Assembly: GCF_000731985.1 (NCBI RefSeq)
Contig: NZ_JNCS01000002.1
Span: forward strand, 434,001 to 498,000
DNA length: 64,000 nt
Origin: Natrinema altunense
GTDB taxonomy: Archaea; Halobacteriota; Halobacteria; Halobacteriales; Natrialbaceae
Direction of reading: 5' to 3'
Made by a program: the position numbers and the translations under genes
Shown here: positions 1 to 7,354 of the stretch, piece after piece
How positions within the stretch are numbered: the first letter of the stretch is position 1
Layout of the letters: each line of letters starts with the position of its first letter
The notes under the pieces: model-generated
The model's database searches: none
What the model was told of the DNA's origin: nothing
The model's input: the letters and a program-made list of their open reading frames with translations, nothing else

Positions 1-961
1 CGAGGAGTCCACCTGCGATCGCGCCGCCGAAGAAGAGCATGACGAGTGCCATCATCACCTGTTCGGCGAACTCGCTGACCTCGTGAAGCGACCGGTTGTA
101 GTCGTGGGAGCGCTCGTAGTGGCGGACCATCAGCGCGGCGACGAAGACCGCGATGAAGCCGTAGCCGCCCGCGAGTTCGGTCGCCCCGTAGACGAACAGG
201 GTGCCGGCGATCGCCTCGAGTCCCTGGACCGACTCCGCGACGGGGGTATCGGGCTCCGTCGCGAAGACGAGCCGCGCGGTCAGGAAGCCGAGGGCGACGC
301 CGACGAGCACGCCGACTGCGATCCGGTAGCCGACGTCGACGAGGAGCCACTCGCCGACCCAGTTGCCGGGCGCGAGGCCGACGAGCGCGATCGCGATCGC
401 CATGTTCGTAAACGGGAACGCGAGCCCGTCGTTCAGCCCGGCCTCGGAGGTGAGCGCGAATCTGACCTCGTCTTCACCACCGGCCGCCTCCTCGAGACCT
501 TCTTCTTCGCTGCCCATGCCCGGACCCCTGACCTGGACCTCCGATGCCAGTACCGGATCGGTCGGCGCGATGCACGCACCGAGCAGGACCGCGGTCGGAA
601 TCACGAGGCCGAGCCACCAGCCGAGCAGCGCCGCGCCGGCGATCGACAGCGGCATCGTGATCGCGAGCAACCGCCAGGTCGACGCCCACGCGCGCAGCCC
701 GGGGACCCGATCGATCTTCAACCCGACTCCCATCAGGGCGACGATCACGCCGAGTTCCGCGAGGTGTTCCGTCGTCGTCCCTTGCTCGAGCGGGTCCGGC
801 GCGGGCAGTCCGATCGGCAGACCGAAGGCGAGCATGCCGAACGCGACGAAGAAAATCGGCAGCGAGATCGCGCGATCAGAAACGAATCGCGGGAGGACGG
901 CGACGCCGAACAGTGTCACACCGACCACGACCAGCCCGACGTTGTACAACTCGAGGGCCAT
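1..961 (-). CDS. Cation:proton antiporter, CPA superfamily (partial)
   Basis: This is the N-terminal 320 residues of a sodium/proton-exchanger-type membrane protein; the C-terminus lies beyond the left edge. The reading begins MALELYNVGLVVVG and runs through repeated hydrophobic helices. The motif APTDPVLASEVQV, followed later by SEAGLNDGLAFP, matches the conserved helices of the NhaP/KefB exchanger family, in which the Asp residues are ion-binding. Such proteins exchange Na+ or K+ for H+ across the cytoplasmic membrane, which fits a halophile. The ATG at 961 is the first start after an upstream stop. The substrate ion cannot be assigned from sequence. A Tat lipoprotein gene lies divergently 90 bp away. 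Confidence 0.88.
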   Translation of the reverse strand, partial: MALELYNVGLVVVGVTLFGVAVLPRFVSDRAISLPIFFVAFGMLAFGLPIGLPAPDPLEQGTTTEHLAELGVIVALMGVGLKIDRVPGLRAWASTWRLLAITMPLSIAGAALLGWWLGLVIPTAVLLGACIAPTDPVLASEVQVRGPGMGSEEEGLEEAAGGEDEVRFALTSEAGLNDGLAFPFTNMAIAIALVGLAPGNWVGEWLLVDVGYRIAVGVLVGVALGFLTARLVFATEPDTPVAESVQGLEAIAGTLFVYGATELAGGYGFIAVFVAALMVRHYERSHDYNRSLHEVSEFAEQVMMALVMLFFGGAIAGGLL

Positions 962-1054
962 CTGGGTGGTCCGGGCTACGAGAAATCGCGTCTTTATCCC
1001 GATGCCGGCGTTTGCAGAACGAACTCATTTGCAGCGGGCCGGCGTGTCGAGGGT

Positions 1055-1657
1055 ATGGGTCGGAACGCGCCGGAAGAGGGAAGCGATCGGCCGACGCGGC
1101 GGCGGTTCCTGCGGACGGGGACGGTCGCCGTGACCGTCGCCCTCGCCGGCTGTATCGAGGAGATGGGAACGGAGTTCCCCGCAAATACGGAGTGGCCGGT
1201 CTCGGCGTACGTCCCCGACCTCCCCGTCGCGGAACGAAGCGCGATCTTCGAGGAGCGCATTCCGGCGCTGGCGGCTGCCGACATCACGACTCCGGACGGG
1301 CTCGCGTCCACGCTCGCGGAGTTCGACATGGCCGTCGAGTCGGTCGCACGTGAACGGGACGTGCTGACTCTCGAGTACGTCAACACCGATCGGTACGCCG
1401 AGGGTAACGCTCACGACATCGCCCTGATTGCGGGCGGCTACGCGGCGCTGGTCGACGCGGGTTACGATACCGTCGCGCTGGGGGCGACGATCCTCGACGA
1501 CGCGCCCGCGTCGTACGGGTCGGCGACGGTCGAGACGGGACACGCGGCGGCATACAACGCGGGCGAGTTGACGGCCGCCGAGTACGGCGAACTGGTCGTC
1601 TCGACGATCGAATCACAGCGGTCCGAACCGGCGGTCGATGTGTCGCCGGAGGAATAG
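1055..1657 (+). CDS. Tat-exported lipoprotein of unknown function
   Basis: This is a 200-residue protein. The N-terminus holds a twin-arginine motif (RRRFLRTG) followed by a hydrophobic stretch ending LAGC, the arrangement of a haloarchaeal Tat lipoprotein; Cys at about residue 34 would be the lipidated residue. The mature part is acidic with no motif I recognise. The open frame extends upstream to 83, but that part lies antisense to the antiporter and reads as low-complexity Arg/Glu-rich protein. I therefore chose the ATG at 1055, immediately before the signal peptide. It is probably anchored on the outer face of the membrane. Function unknown. Confidence 0.8.
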   Translation: MGRNAPEEGSDRPTRRRFLRTGTVAVTVALAGCIEEMGTEFPANTEWPVSAYVPDLPVAERSAIFEERIPALAAADITTPDGLASTLAEFDMAVESVARERDVLTLEYVNTDRYAEGNAHDIALIAGGYAALVDAGYDTVALGATILDDAPASYGSATVETGHAAAYNAGELTAAEYGELVVSTIESQRSEPAVDVSPEE

Positions 1658-1697
1658 ACTCGCACGACCCGCGCCGACGGGGTCGGCCTCTCCCCGG

Positions 1698-3080
1698 TCA
1701 CCGATCGGGCGACGCGTCCACGTCGGGCTCTCCGCCGGCCGCTGCAGGGGCATCCTCGCCTGACTCGAACGCGCTCGCCAGCACGCCGGCGATGCCGTCG
1801 GGTCCGTGACGGTGGATCGTCAGCAGCATGTTCGCGATAAACACGCCGACGCCGACCGTCGCAAGGAGGCTGCTCGCGGTGGAGACGACGGCGGGAAGGT
1901 CGACCAGCGGTGCCGCCGACAGGCCGGCAAAGCCGACGAGCAGCAGCCAGAAATCCGCGCGCTCGAGGCGGTCGTCGTAGAGATCGTCGATCATCGGCAC
2001 CTGCTCGAAGCCCAGCCGGTCGCTGTAGCGTTCGATCCAGATGATGAAGGGGACGATATGGTACAGCGACCCGATGACGACGAACCCGAAGACGCCGAAC
2101 AGCAGGAGGGTCCGGGAGCCGGGATACCCGAAGAGCGATTCGTACGCGAGCGGATCGGCCCACCACGTCGGCGCGGCGAGGGCGATCCACGCGACCAATG
2201 CCGCCACGACGAGCCAGTAGCGAGCGAGCATCGGGGACCGCTCGACCGTCGCGCCGGCCAGTAATCGGGCGACGACGACCGCGAACGCGGCGAGGCCGAC
2301 GAGGAGGGTGACCGCGCCGACGCGAGCGATGAGGGCGATGGTGAGTCCGCGGCCGACCACGAGCGCCGCGAGCCCGGCGGGGAAACACAGTTGCTCGAGG
2401 GCAAGCAGGCGGTCGCTCAACCGATCAGGCTCCGCCTGCGTGAACATCTTCGTCAGTTGGAACAGCGCACCGACGACCGTCGCGAGCAGGGCCCCGAACA
2501 GCGCCAGCGTCGCGTGAGAGCCGTGGATTTCGAATCGGTTCACCGGGACCGACTCGAACACCGGCGTGGTGAAATCCGTCGCGAGAAGCGCCCCGAGCGG
2601 TGCGACGAGGCCGAAGCACGCGAGCGCGAGTGCGAAGTGGCGCTCCGTGAAATCGAACGGGCGTGCACGGACGATCGTGCGCCCGACGTTATAGACGAAC
2701 ACCCAGATTCCCGCCAGCATGAGCGCGCCGGCGACCGGGAGCCAGGCGAACGCGCCCGCGAGCAACGCCGCGCCGAATCCGACCAGTCCGGCGGTCACGA
2801 GCCACAGTTGGGCGACCGCCAACCGCCGCGAGTGGATCGCCACGCCGGACCAGACGGGGACGAACTGGGTCATCGCGCCTATGATCGTCACCGCGATCCA
2901 GCCCACGAGCAGGGCGTGGAGGCGTGCCAGCCCGGCGAGACCCGGCAGCGTCGCGACGGCCAGGACGGTCCCCCCACCGATGCCGACCGCGAGAAAGCCC
3001 AGCGCGAGCAGGAAGTGCCGCAACGGGATCACCATCGGCGGCTGCTGGTCGGTCCGTAACCCGCCCGGTATTCCGTTCAT
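1698..3080 (-). CDS. Polytopic membrane protein, heme-copper oxidase subunit I/NnrS-like
   Basis: The product has 460 residues and about 12 hydrophobic segments. It has histidines within helices (RLHALLVGW near the N-terminus, EIHGSHATLALFGA in the middle, SLYHIVPFIIW near the C-terminus), reminiscent of the heme- and copper-binding membrane cores of COX1/NnrS proteins. The family link is tentative. The start at 3080 (MNGIPGG) was preferred because the longer open frame upstream is antisense to the neighbouring gene. It is divergently transcribed from the MoaD-like gene (94-bp gap) and sits next to two radical SAM enzymes, so it may belong to the same locus. A redox or heme-linked membrane role is inference. 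Confidence 0.75.
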   Translation of the reverse strand: MNGIPGGLRTDQQPPMVIPLRHFLLALGFLAVGIGGGTVLAVATLPGLAGLARLHALLVGWIAVTIIGAMTQFVPVWSGVAIHSRRLAVAQLWLVTAGLVGFGAALLAGAFAWLPVAGALMLAGIWVFVYNVGRTIVRARPFDFTERHFALALACFGLVAPLGALLATDFTTPVFESVPVNRFEIHGSHATLALFGALLATVVGALFQLTKMFTQAEPDRLSDRLLALEQLCFPAGLAALVVGRGLTIALIARVGAVTLLVGLAAFAVVVARLLAGATVERSPMLARYWLVVAALVAWIALAAPTWWADPLAYESLFGYPGSRTLLLFGVFGFVVIGSLYHIVPFIIWIERYSDRLGFEQVPMIDDLYDDRLERADFWLLLVGFAGLSAAPLVDLPAVVSTASSLLATVGVGVFIANMLLTIHRHGPDGIAGVLASAFESGEDAPAAAGGEPDVDASPDR

Positions 3081-3173
3081 GTCTCCCGGTACGGCCCGTA
3101 CGGCCGTCCCCTTCCTCCCGAACAAGTTCGGACGATAGCGTTTGCCGATCCGTACCGTATCGCTGTGTGAGCC

Positions 3174-3626
3174 ATGGGACCAGACCAGGCGACGACCACC
3201 GCCGACGAGGGATCGACCGCGACCGTTACGGACCAGCACGCGGCCGCGACGGCCGACCGGGAAATCGAGACGACCGTCACCGTCCGCTGTACCGGCCACG
3301 TCCGCACCGCACTCGGCCGCCACGAACTCGAGTTCACCTTCGAGGGGAACCGTCTCCGGGACTTCCTCGAGGCCTTCTTCGCGGAGTACGATCTCGCCGA
3401 CATGCTCATCGCCGAAACCGAAGCGGACGCGACCCACAGCGGCTGGGCACCGGTTCCCGACGACCTGCCCGGGACGTGGCGCAAGAACCCGGAGGGCGAG
3501 CAGACCCGGCCGTACGCGCGGGTCTGTGTCAACGGCCGGTTCAACGAACACCTCGACGGATTCGAGACGGAACTCGCCGACGACGACCGTGTCGCGTTGC
3601 TCTACCCGTTTCTGTTCTGCTGTTGA
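3174..3626 (+). CDS. MoaD/ThiS-like beta-grasp protein with C-terminal Cys-Cys
   Basis: The protein has 150 residues. After a Thr/Ala-rich N-terminal tail (about 1-40) comes a segment that reads as a ubiquitin-like fold: a strand with VRCTGHVRTALGRHELEF, a helix with LRDFLEAFFAEYDLADML, and a C-terminal YARVCVNGRF..DDRVALLYPFLF. MoaD, ThiS and SAMP proteins end in Gly-Gly, the site of adenylation and thiocarboxylation; this protein ends FLFCC. It is the first gene of a forward pair with the CGCGG peptide, next to two rSAM enzymes. The fold is inferred from pattern only. If correct, classical thiocarboxylate chemistry at the C-terminus is unlikely, and Cys-Cys could bind metal or be modified. 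Confidence 0.7.
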   Translation: MGPDQATTTADEGSTATVTDQHAAATADREIETTVTVRCTGHVRTALGRHELEFTFEGNRLRDFLEAFFAEYDLADMLIAETEADATHSGWAPVPDDLPGTWRKNPEGEQTRPYARVCVNGRFNEHLDGFETELADDDRVALLYPFLFCC

Positions 3627-3719
3627 TCGTCTTGCGGTCCGTCGGCGGCGGCTCCGACGACCACCGTGGCGAACACGTTCGCCCTACTGCTGAGGCTCGT
3701 CGGGACCCGAGTGTCGACT

Positions 3720-4022
3720 ATGACCGACGACTCCGGCGCCGAATCCGCCATGCGTCGCGAGCACGACGCGTCGTGGTCCGCGAATCTCGAGGGACCCGAA
3801 CACGCGATGGATCGGGATCTGATCGTCGAGCAGTCGAAAGACGCGATCGCACAGACGGCCGCCGGCTACCACGTCAACCTCGTCACCCACGGCGATCACG
3901 GCCATCCCGAGACGTATCTCTGGGACGAACTCGAGGCAGCGTTCGACGACGTTCGGCTCGAGTACGTCGATCGGTGCGGCTGTGGCGGGCACGTCACTCG
4001 TGTCCACGTGGGCGGCGACTGA
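3720..4022 (+). CDS. CGCGG-family rSAM-associated peptide (putative RiPP)
   Basis: This is a 100-residue acidic protein with the sequence RCGCGGHV at residues 85-92, the hallmark of the family annotated in haloarchaea as CGCGG family rSAM-modified RiPP. The conserved core HVNLVTHGDHGHPETYL (about 51-67) precedes it. The motif lies 10 residues from the C-terminus. Two rSAM/SPASM enzymes, the expected modifying enzymes, lie within 2 kb. The ATG at 3720 was chosen over the upstream one at 3666 because the conserved part starts soon after it; an internal ATG at 3750 is also possible. That it is a ribosomally made, modified peptide is a bioinformatic proposal, and no product is known. Confidence 0.8.
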   Translation: MTDDSGAESAMRREHDASWSANLEGPEHAMDRDLIVEQSKDAIAQTAAGYHVNLVTHGDHGHPETYLWDELEAAFDDVRLEYVDRCGCGGHVTRVHVGGD

Positions 4023-4144
4023 GCGCGGCGCTCGCACTAACTGAATCGGGGGCGGCACTCGGGTCCTCGAAATCGTCGAGCAGAAGCTAGTTGCGCGAGA
4101 ACGGGCATTACCCGGCCGTTCGGCCGAGAGCGCTTGGACCGTGA

Positions 4145-5359
4145 TCAGTCCGCGGCACCGCCGACGGCCGGCCCACCCTCGCCGCGCACTTCGTCCTCGT
4201 GGAGGTAACACTGCGGGTCGGGGGCGAACAGATCGCCCGTTTCGGCGAGCGCCCGCAGCCGCGAGCCGCCCCGACAGATCGACTGATACTGACAGTCCGC
4301 ACACTTTCCGTGGAGGTGTTCCTCGCGGTTCCGCAGCGCCGTCAGCAGCGGGTTCGACTCGTCGTCCCAGATCTCGCCGAAGGGCCGGTCGCGGACGTTG
4401 CCGAGACTGTACCCCTGCCAGAACTGCGTCGGATGGACGTTGCCCTGATAGTCGACGTCCGCGATCCGTTCGCCCGTCGGGTCGCCGCCGTTTCGCTCGA
4501 GGTGGTCGTAGACCGCGCGGGCCTTCGCCTCGCCGAAGGTCTCGCGGGCGTACTCCACGAGGAAGGCGGCGTCGGCGTAGTTGCCCACCAGCAGGGTCTC
4601 GATCTCCTCGCCGCGGTCGTGATACGCGAGCGTGAGGTCGGCGACCTGTTCGATCGCCTCGCGCTTTGCCTGCGGGGAGAGATCGGCGTCGACGATCTCG
4701 GCCCCTCGACCGCCGTAGTCGAGGTGGTAGAAACAGAACCGGTCGAGGCCCTTCTCGACGAGGAGATCGACGACCCCCTCGAGATCGGGCGCGTTGGCCT
4801 CGGTGATCGTGTACCGCAGGCCGGTCTTGAGGCCGACCTCGAGACAGTGTTCGATCCCGCGGACGGCGGCGTCGAACGCGCCCTCCTCGCCGCGGAAGCG
4901 GTCGTTTCGTTCGGGGAGGCCGTCGACGGAGATACCGGCGTACTGGAGCCCGGCGTCCCGCAACGCCGCGGCCGTCTCGCGGGTGATCAGGGTGCCGTTC
5001 GAGGACAGGACGGGTCGGAGCCCGCGATCCGCCGCGTAGGAGACGAGTTCGACCAGATCGTCGCGGACGAGGGGTTCGCCGCCGGAGAAGAGGATGACGG
5101 GTGCGCCGAAGTCGGCGAGTTGGTCGAGGAACGACTTCGCCTCGGCCGTCGTGAACTCGCCGGTCGCGGCCTCGGTCTCGGCACCGGCATAACAGTGCGA
5201 ACAGTAGAGGTTACACCGACGGGTCGCGTTCCAGACGACGACCGGCCGCTGCTGTTTCTCCTCGGTGATCTGTGGTTTCTTCGAGTCGTCGGCCGCGTCG
5301 TAGCGCAGCCCGTCGCCCTCGGCGTCGAGATCGCAGAGCAGTTTGCTGATCGAGATCAC
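4145..5359 (-). CDS. Radical SAM/SPASM enzyme, NirJ/AhbC-like
   Basis: The protein has 404 residues. The radical SAM cluster motif is RRCNLYCSHC (Cys49, Cys53, Cys56), followed by the SAM-binding ILFSGGEPL. A C-terminal SPASM region carries KCADCQYQSIC and ends DPQCYL, providing ligands for auxiliary iron-sulfur clusters. The overall layout resembles the heme-pathway enzymes NirJ/AhbC and the RiPP-modifying SPASM enzymes. The start is GTG at 5359, overlapping the stop of the upstream Htur_1727-type gene by 4 nt (GTGA), so the two are translationally coupled. The likely substrate is a peptide from this locus (CGCGG or the PaaB-like partner), but a tetrapyrrole substrate cannot be excluded. Confidence 0.88.
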   Translation of the reverse strand: MISISKLLCDLDAEGDGLRYDAADDSKKPQITEEKQQRPVVVWNATRRCNLYCSHCYAGAETEAATGEFTTAEAKSFLDQLADFGAPVILFSGGEPLVRDDLVELVSYAADRGLRPVLSSNGTLITRETAAALRDAGLQYAGISVDGLPERNDRFRGEEGAFDAAVRGIEHCLEVGLKTGLRYTITEANAPDLEGVVDLLVEKGLDRFCFYHLDYGGRGAEIVDADLSPQAKREAIEQVADLTLAYHDRGEEIETLLVGNYADAAFLVEYARETFGEAKARAVYDHLERNGGDPTGERIADVDYQGNVHPTQFWQGYSLGNVRDRPFGEIWDDESNPLLTALRNREEHLHGKCADCQYQSICRGGSRLRALAETGDLFAPDPQCYLHEDEVRGEGGPAVGGAAD

Positions 5360-5703
5360 AGACTGTTCACCTCCGAGGCACCCGCAGTCTCCTTGTAGAC
5401 GCGCTGTTCTTCGCTCCCGTCGTCGCCGTCGTCATCGTCGTCGGATCGCTCCTGGGCCGTCTCCGCCAGGCCGCGCGTCGAGTACCGTTCGACTTCGTCG
5501 GCCGGACAGAGCCAGATGTCGGCGGCATACCAGCCGAACAGCCGGGACGCGTGCTCGTGTGCTTCGCTTCCGCTCGCGGCCGCGACGCTCCCGACGTGGC
5601 GCATCGGATCTCCCTCCTCGTTGCGGACGAAGACCTCCCACTGCCGAGTCGGGTTCCCTCGCTCGTCGCTCTCGACCGCCGACCGGCGCGCTTTCTCGAC
5701 CAT
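5356..5703 (-). CDS. Htur_1727-family rSAM-partner protein, PaaB-like
   Basis: The protein has 115 residues. Residues 21-75 (WEVFVRNEEGDPMRHVGSV ... WLCPADEV) match the family called rSAM-partnered protein, Htur_1727 family. They also resemble PaaB, the small subunit of the phenylacetyl-CoA epoxidase, in the order WEVFVR, HVGSV and a C-terminal Ala-Asp-Glu. A highly acidic linker (about 87-99) and a short tail follow. There is one Cys, at residue 66. It overlaps the start of the adjacent rSAM gene by 4 nt, and the second rSAM gene diverges from it. It could be a substrate or an accessory protein; the PaaB resemblance favours a folded partner. Confidence 0.8.
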   Translation of the reverse strand: MVEKARRSAVESDERGNPTRQWEVFVRNEEGDPMRHVGSVAAASGSEAHEHASRLFGWYAADIWLCPADEVERYSTRGLAETAQERSDDDDDGDDGSEEQRVYKETAGASEVNSL

Positions 5704-5850
5704 ATCGATACCTTCGACACGATACCGAAGGCCGTTGTGCGATCTCCCAGCGCGCGGGAATATCCCCGCGAACGGTCGAACATCTTCCCGTCTTCCCGGG
5801 CGGCGGGAACCAGAGGGGCGTTTTCGGTCGTCGGAGCCCCACCCTCGGCT

Positions 5851-6984
5851 ATGCGCCCCGGCACGTTCGATACGTCCGAACGACCGTTCGTCCTCATCTG
5901 GGAGCTTACCCAGGCCTGTGGGCTCGCCTGTGATCACTGTCGCGCCGACGCCCAGCAGCGTCGTCACCCAGACGAACTCTCGACCGCGGAGGGGATGGAC
6001 CTGCTCGAGGGGGCCGCCGAGTTCGGCGACGGCCAACTGGTCGTGCTCTCGGGCGGCGACCCGCTCGTCCGCGACGACGTCGAGGACCTGATCGCTCACG
6101 GCGACGACCTCGGCCTGCGGATGACGATCACGCCCAGCGGGACCGGCTCGCTGACCGCCGACCGGATCGCGTCGATGGCCGACGCCGGACTCAAGCGGAT
6201 GGCGGTCAGCCTCGACGGCGCGTCGCCGGCGGCCCACGACGCCTTCCGCGGCGAGGACGGGAGCTTCGAGGAGACCATCCGCGCCGTCGAGGACGCTCGA
6301 GCGGCCGGGCTCCCGGTCCAGGTCAACACCACCGTCTGCCGACAGACCGTCGACGAACTCCCCGCGATCCGGGAGCTGCTGACCGAGATCGGGGCCGTCA
6401 TGTGGAGCGTCTTCTTCCTCGTGCCCGTCGGGCGGGGGCGTATCCTCGAGCCGGTCCCGCCGGAGCGGGCCGACGCGGTAATGGAGTGGCTCCACGAGGT
6501 CAGCGAAACCGAACCTTTCGGCGTCAAGACCACCGAGGCCCCGCAGTACCGCCGGGTCGCGATGCAGCGACGGGCGGACGGGGACGAGACGGACGACGGC
6601 GCGGCCGGTCCGGGGGCCGGCATCGAACGACGGACCGGCATCGTCGCGGGCGACGGCTTCGCGTTCGTCAGTCACACGGGCGAGGTGTTCCCCTCCGGCT
6701 TCCTGCCGGAGTCGGCCGGTAACGTCCGTGAGCGGCCGGTCACGGAACTCTATCGCGAGTCGGAGCTGTTCCAGTCGCTGCGCGACCGCGACAACCTCTC
6801 GGGCAAGTGCGGGGCCTGTCCCTACCGCCACGTCTGCGGTGGCAGCCGCTCGCGGGCGTTCGCCCACACCGGCGACCCGTTGGCGAGCGACCCGCTCTGT
6901 CCGTTCGTTCCGGAGGGGTACGACGGCCCGTTACCGTGGGACGACGCCGACGGCGACTCCCGCGGCGTTTCGACCGGCGACTGA
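5851..6984 (+). CDS. Radical SAM/SPASM protein, TIGR04053-like
   Basis: The protein has 377 residues and begins MRPGTFDTSERPFVLIWELT. The cluster motif is ACGLACDHC (Cys23, Cys27, Cys30), followed by VVLSGGDPLVRDDV. The C-terminal SPASM-type region has GKCGACPYRHVC and a further DPLC. It most resembles the TIGR04053 family of rSAM/SPASM proteins that accompany peptide-like partners. It starts 147 bp from the divergent PaaB-like partner, so the two rSAM genes share a promoter region in effect. Both rSAM proteins of the locus keep the three cluster cysteines, so neither is a degenerate pseudo-rSAM. Substrate unknown. Confidence 0.87.
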   Translation: MRPGTFDTSERPFVLIWELTQACGLACDHCRADAQQRRHPDELSTAEGMDLLEGAAEFGDGQLVVLSGGDPLVRDDVEDLIAHGDDLGLRMTITPSGTGSLTADRIASMADAGLKRMAVSLDGASPAAHDAFRGEDGSFEETIRAVEDARAAGLPVQVNTTVCRQTVDELPAIRELLTEIGAVMWSVFFLVPVGRGRILEPVPPERADAVMEWLHEVSETEPFGVKTTEAPQYRRVAMQRRADGDETDDGAAGPGAGIERRTGIVAGDGFAFVSHTGEVFPSGFLPESAGNVRERPVTELYRESELFQSLRDRDNLSGKCGACPYRHVCGGSRSRAFAHTGDPLASDPLCPFVPEGYDGPLPWDDADGDSRGVSTGD

Positions 6985-7354
6985 GCGATCCGGCCGCCGG
7001 AGCAAGAAAACGACTCGGATCGGTTCGCGACGGACGAGAGCGTGGCTATCACCGCGAGCCGACCGGAAGGAGTGGTACCGGCGTGGCAGCGGCCGTCACA
7101 GACGATGGCTCGGTGCAGCCGCCGGTCGGCACGCCGTTTCTTGCCGGTCGCGATCGGATACACGCGACACGCGGGTCAGGAACGTCTGGATGGTGGATCG
7201 ACGGCGATCGAGCGCAGGCAACCGTCGTCCCGTCGATCACGTGCAGGGTCTCGGACCGGTGGCGCGTGCAGATATCCGGTGTGCCGGAGCGACCTTCGAA
7301 ATTCCGGCGAACACGTTCACGGGCGGACGCCCCCGCGACCGGCGGCACGGGCCG
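6985..7354. other. Intergenic stretch, no supported gene
   Basis: This region of about 370 bp lies downstream of both the rSAM gene and pccA. Short open frames are present on both strands, but their translations are basic and rich in Arg/Pro/Ser, unlike the acidic proteome around them. No RNA gene or repeat was recognised. Confidence 0.6.

Noticed and set aside
83..1054. Long forward open frame extending upstream of the Tat lipoprotein.
   Set aside because: It is antisense to the antiporter and reads as Arg/Asp/Glu-rich low complexity; the Tat signal at 1055 marks the real start.
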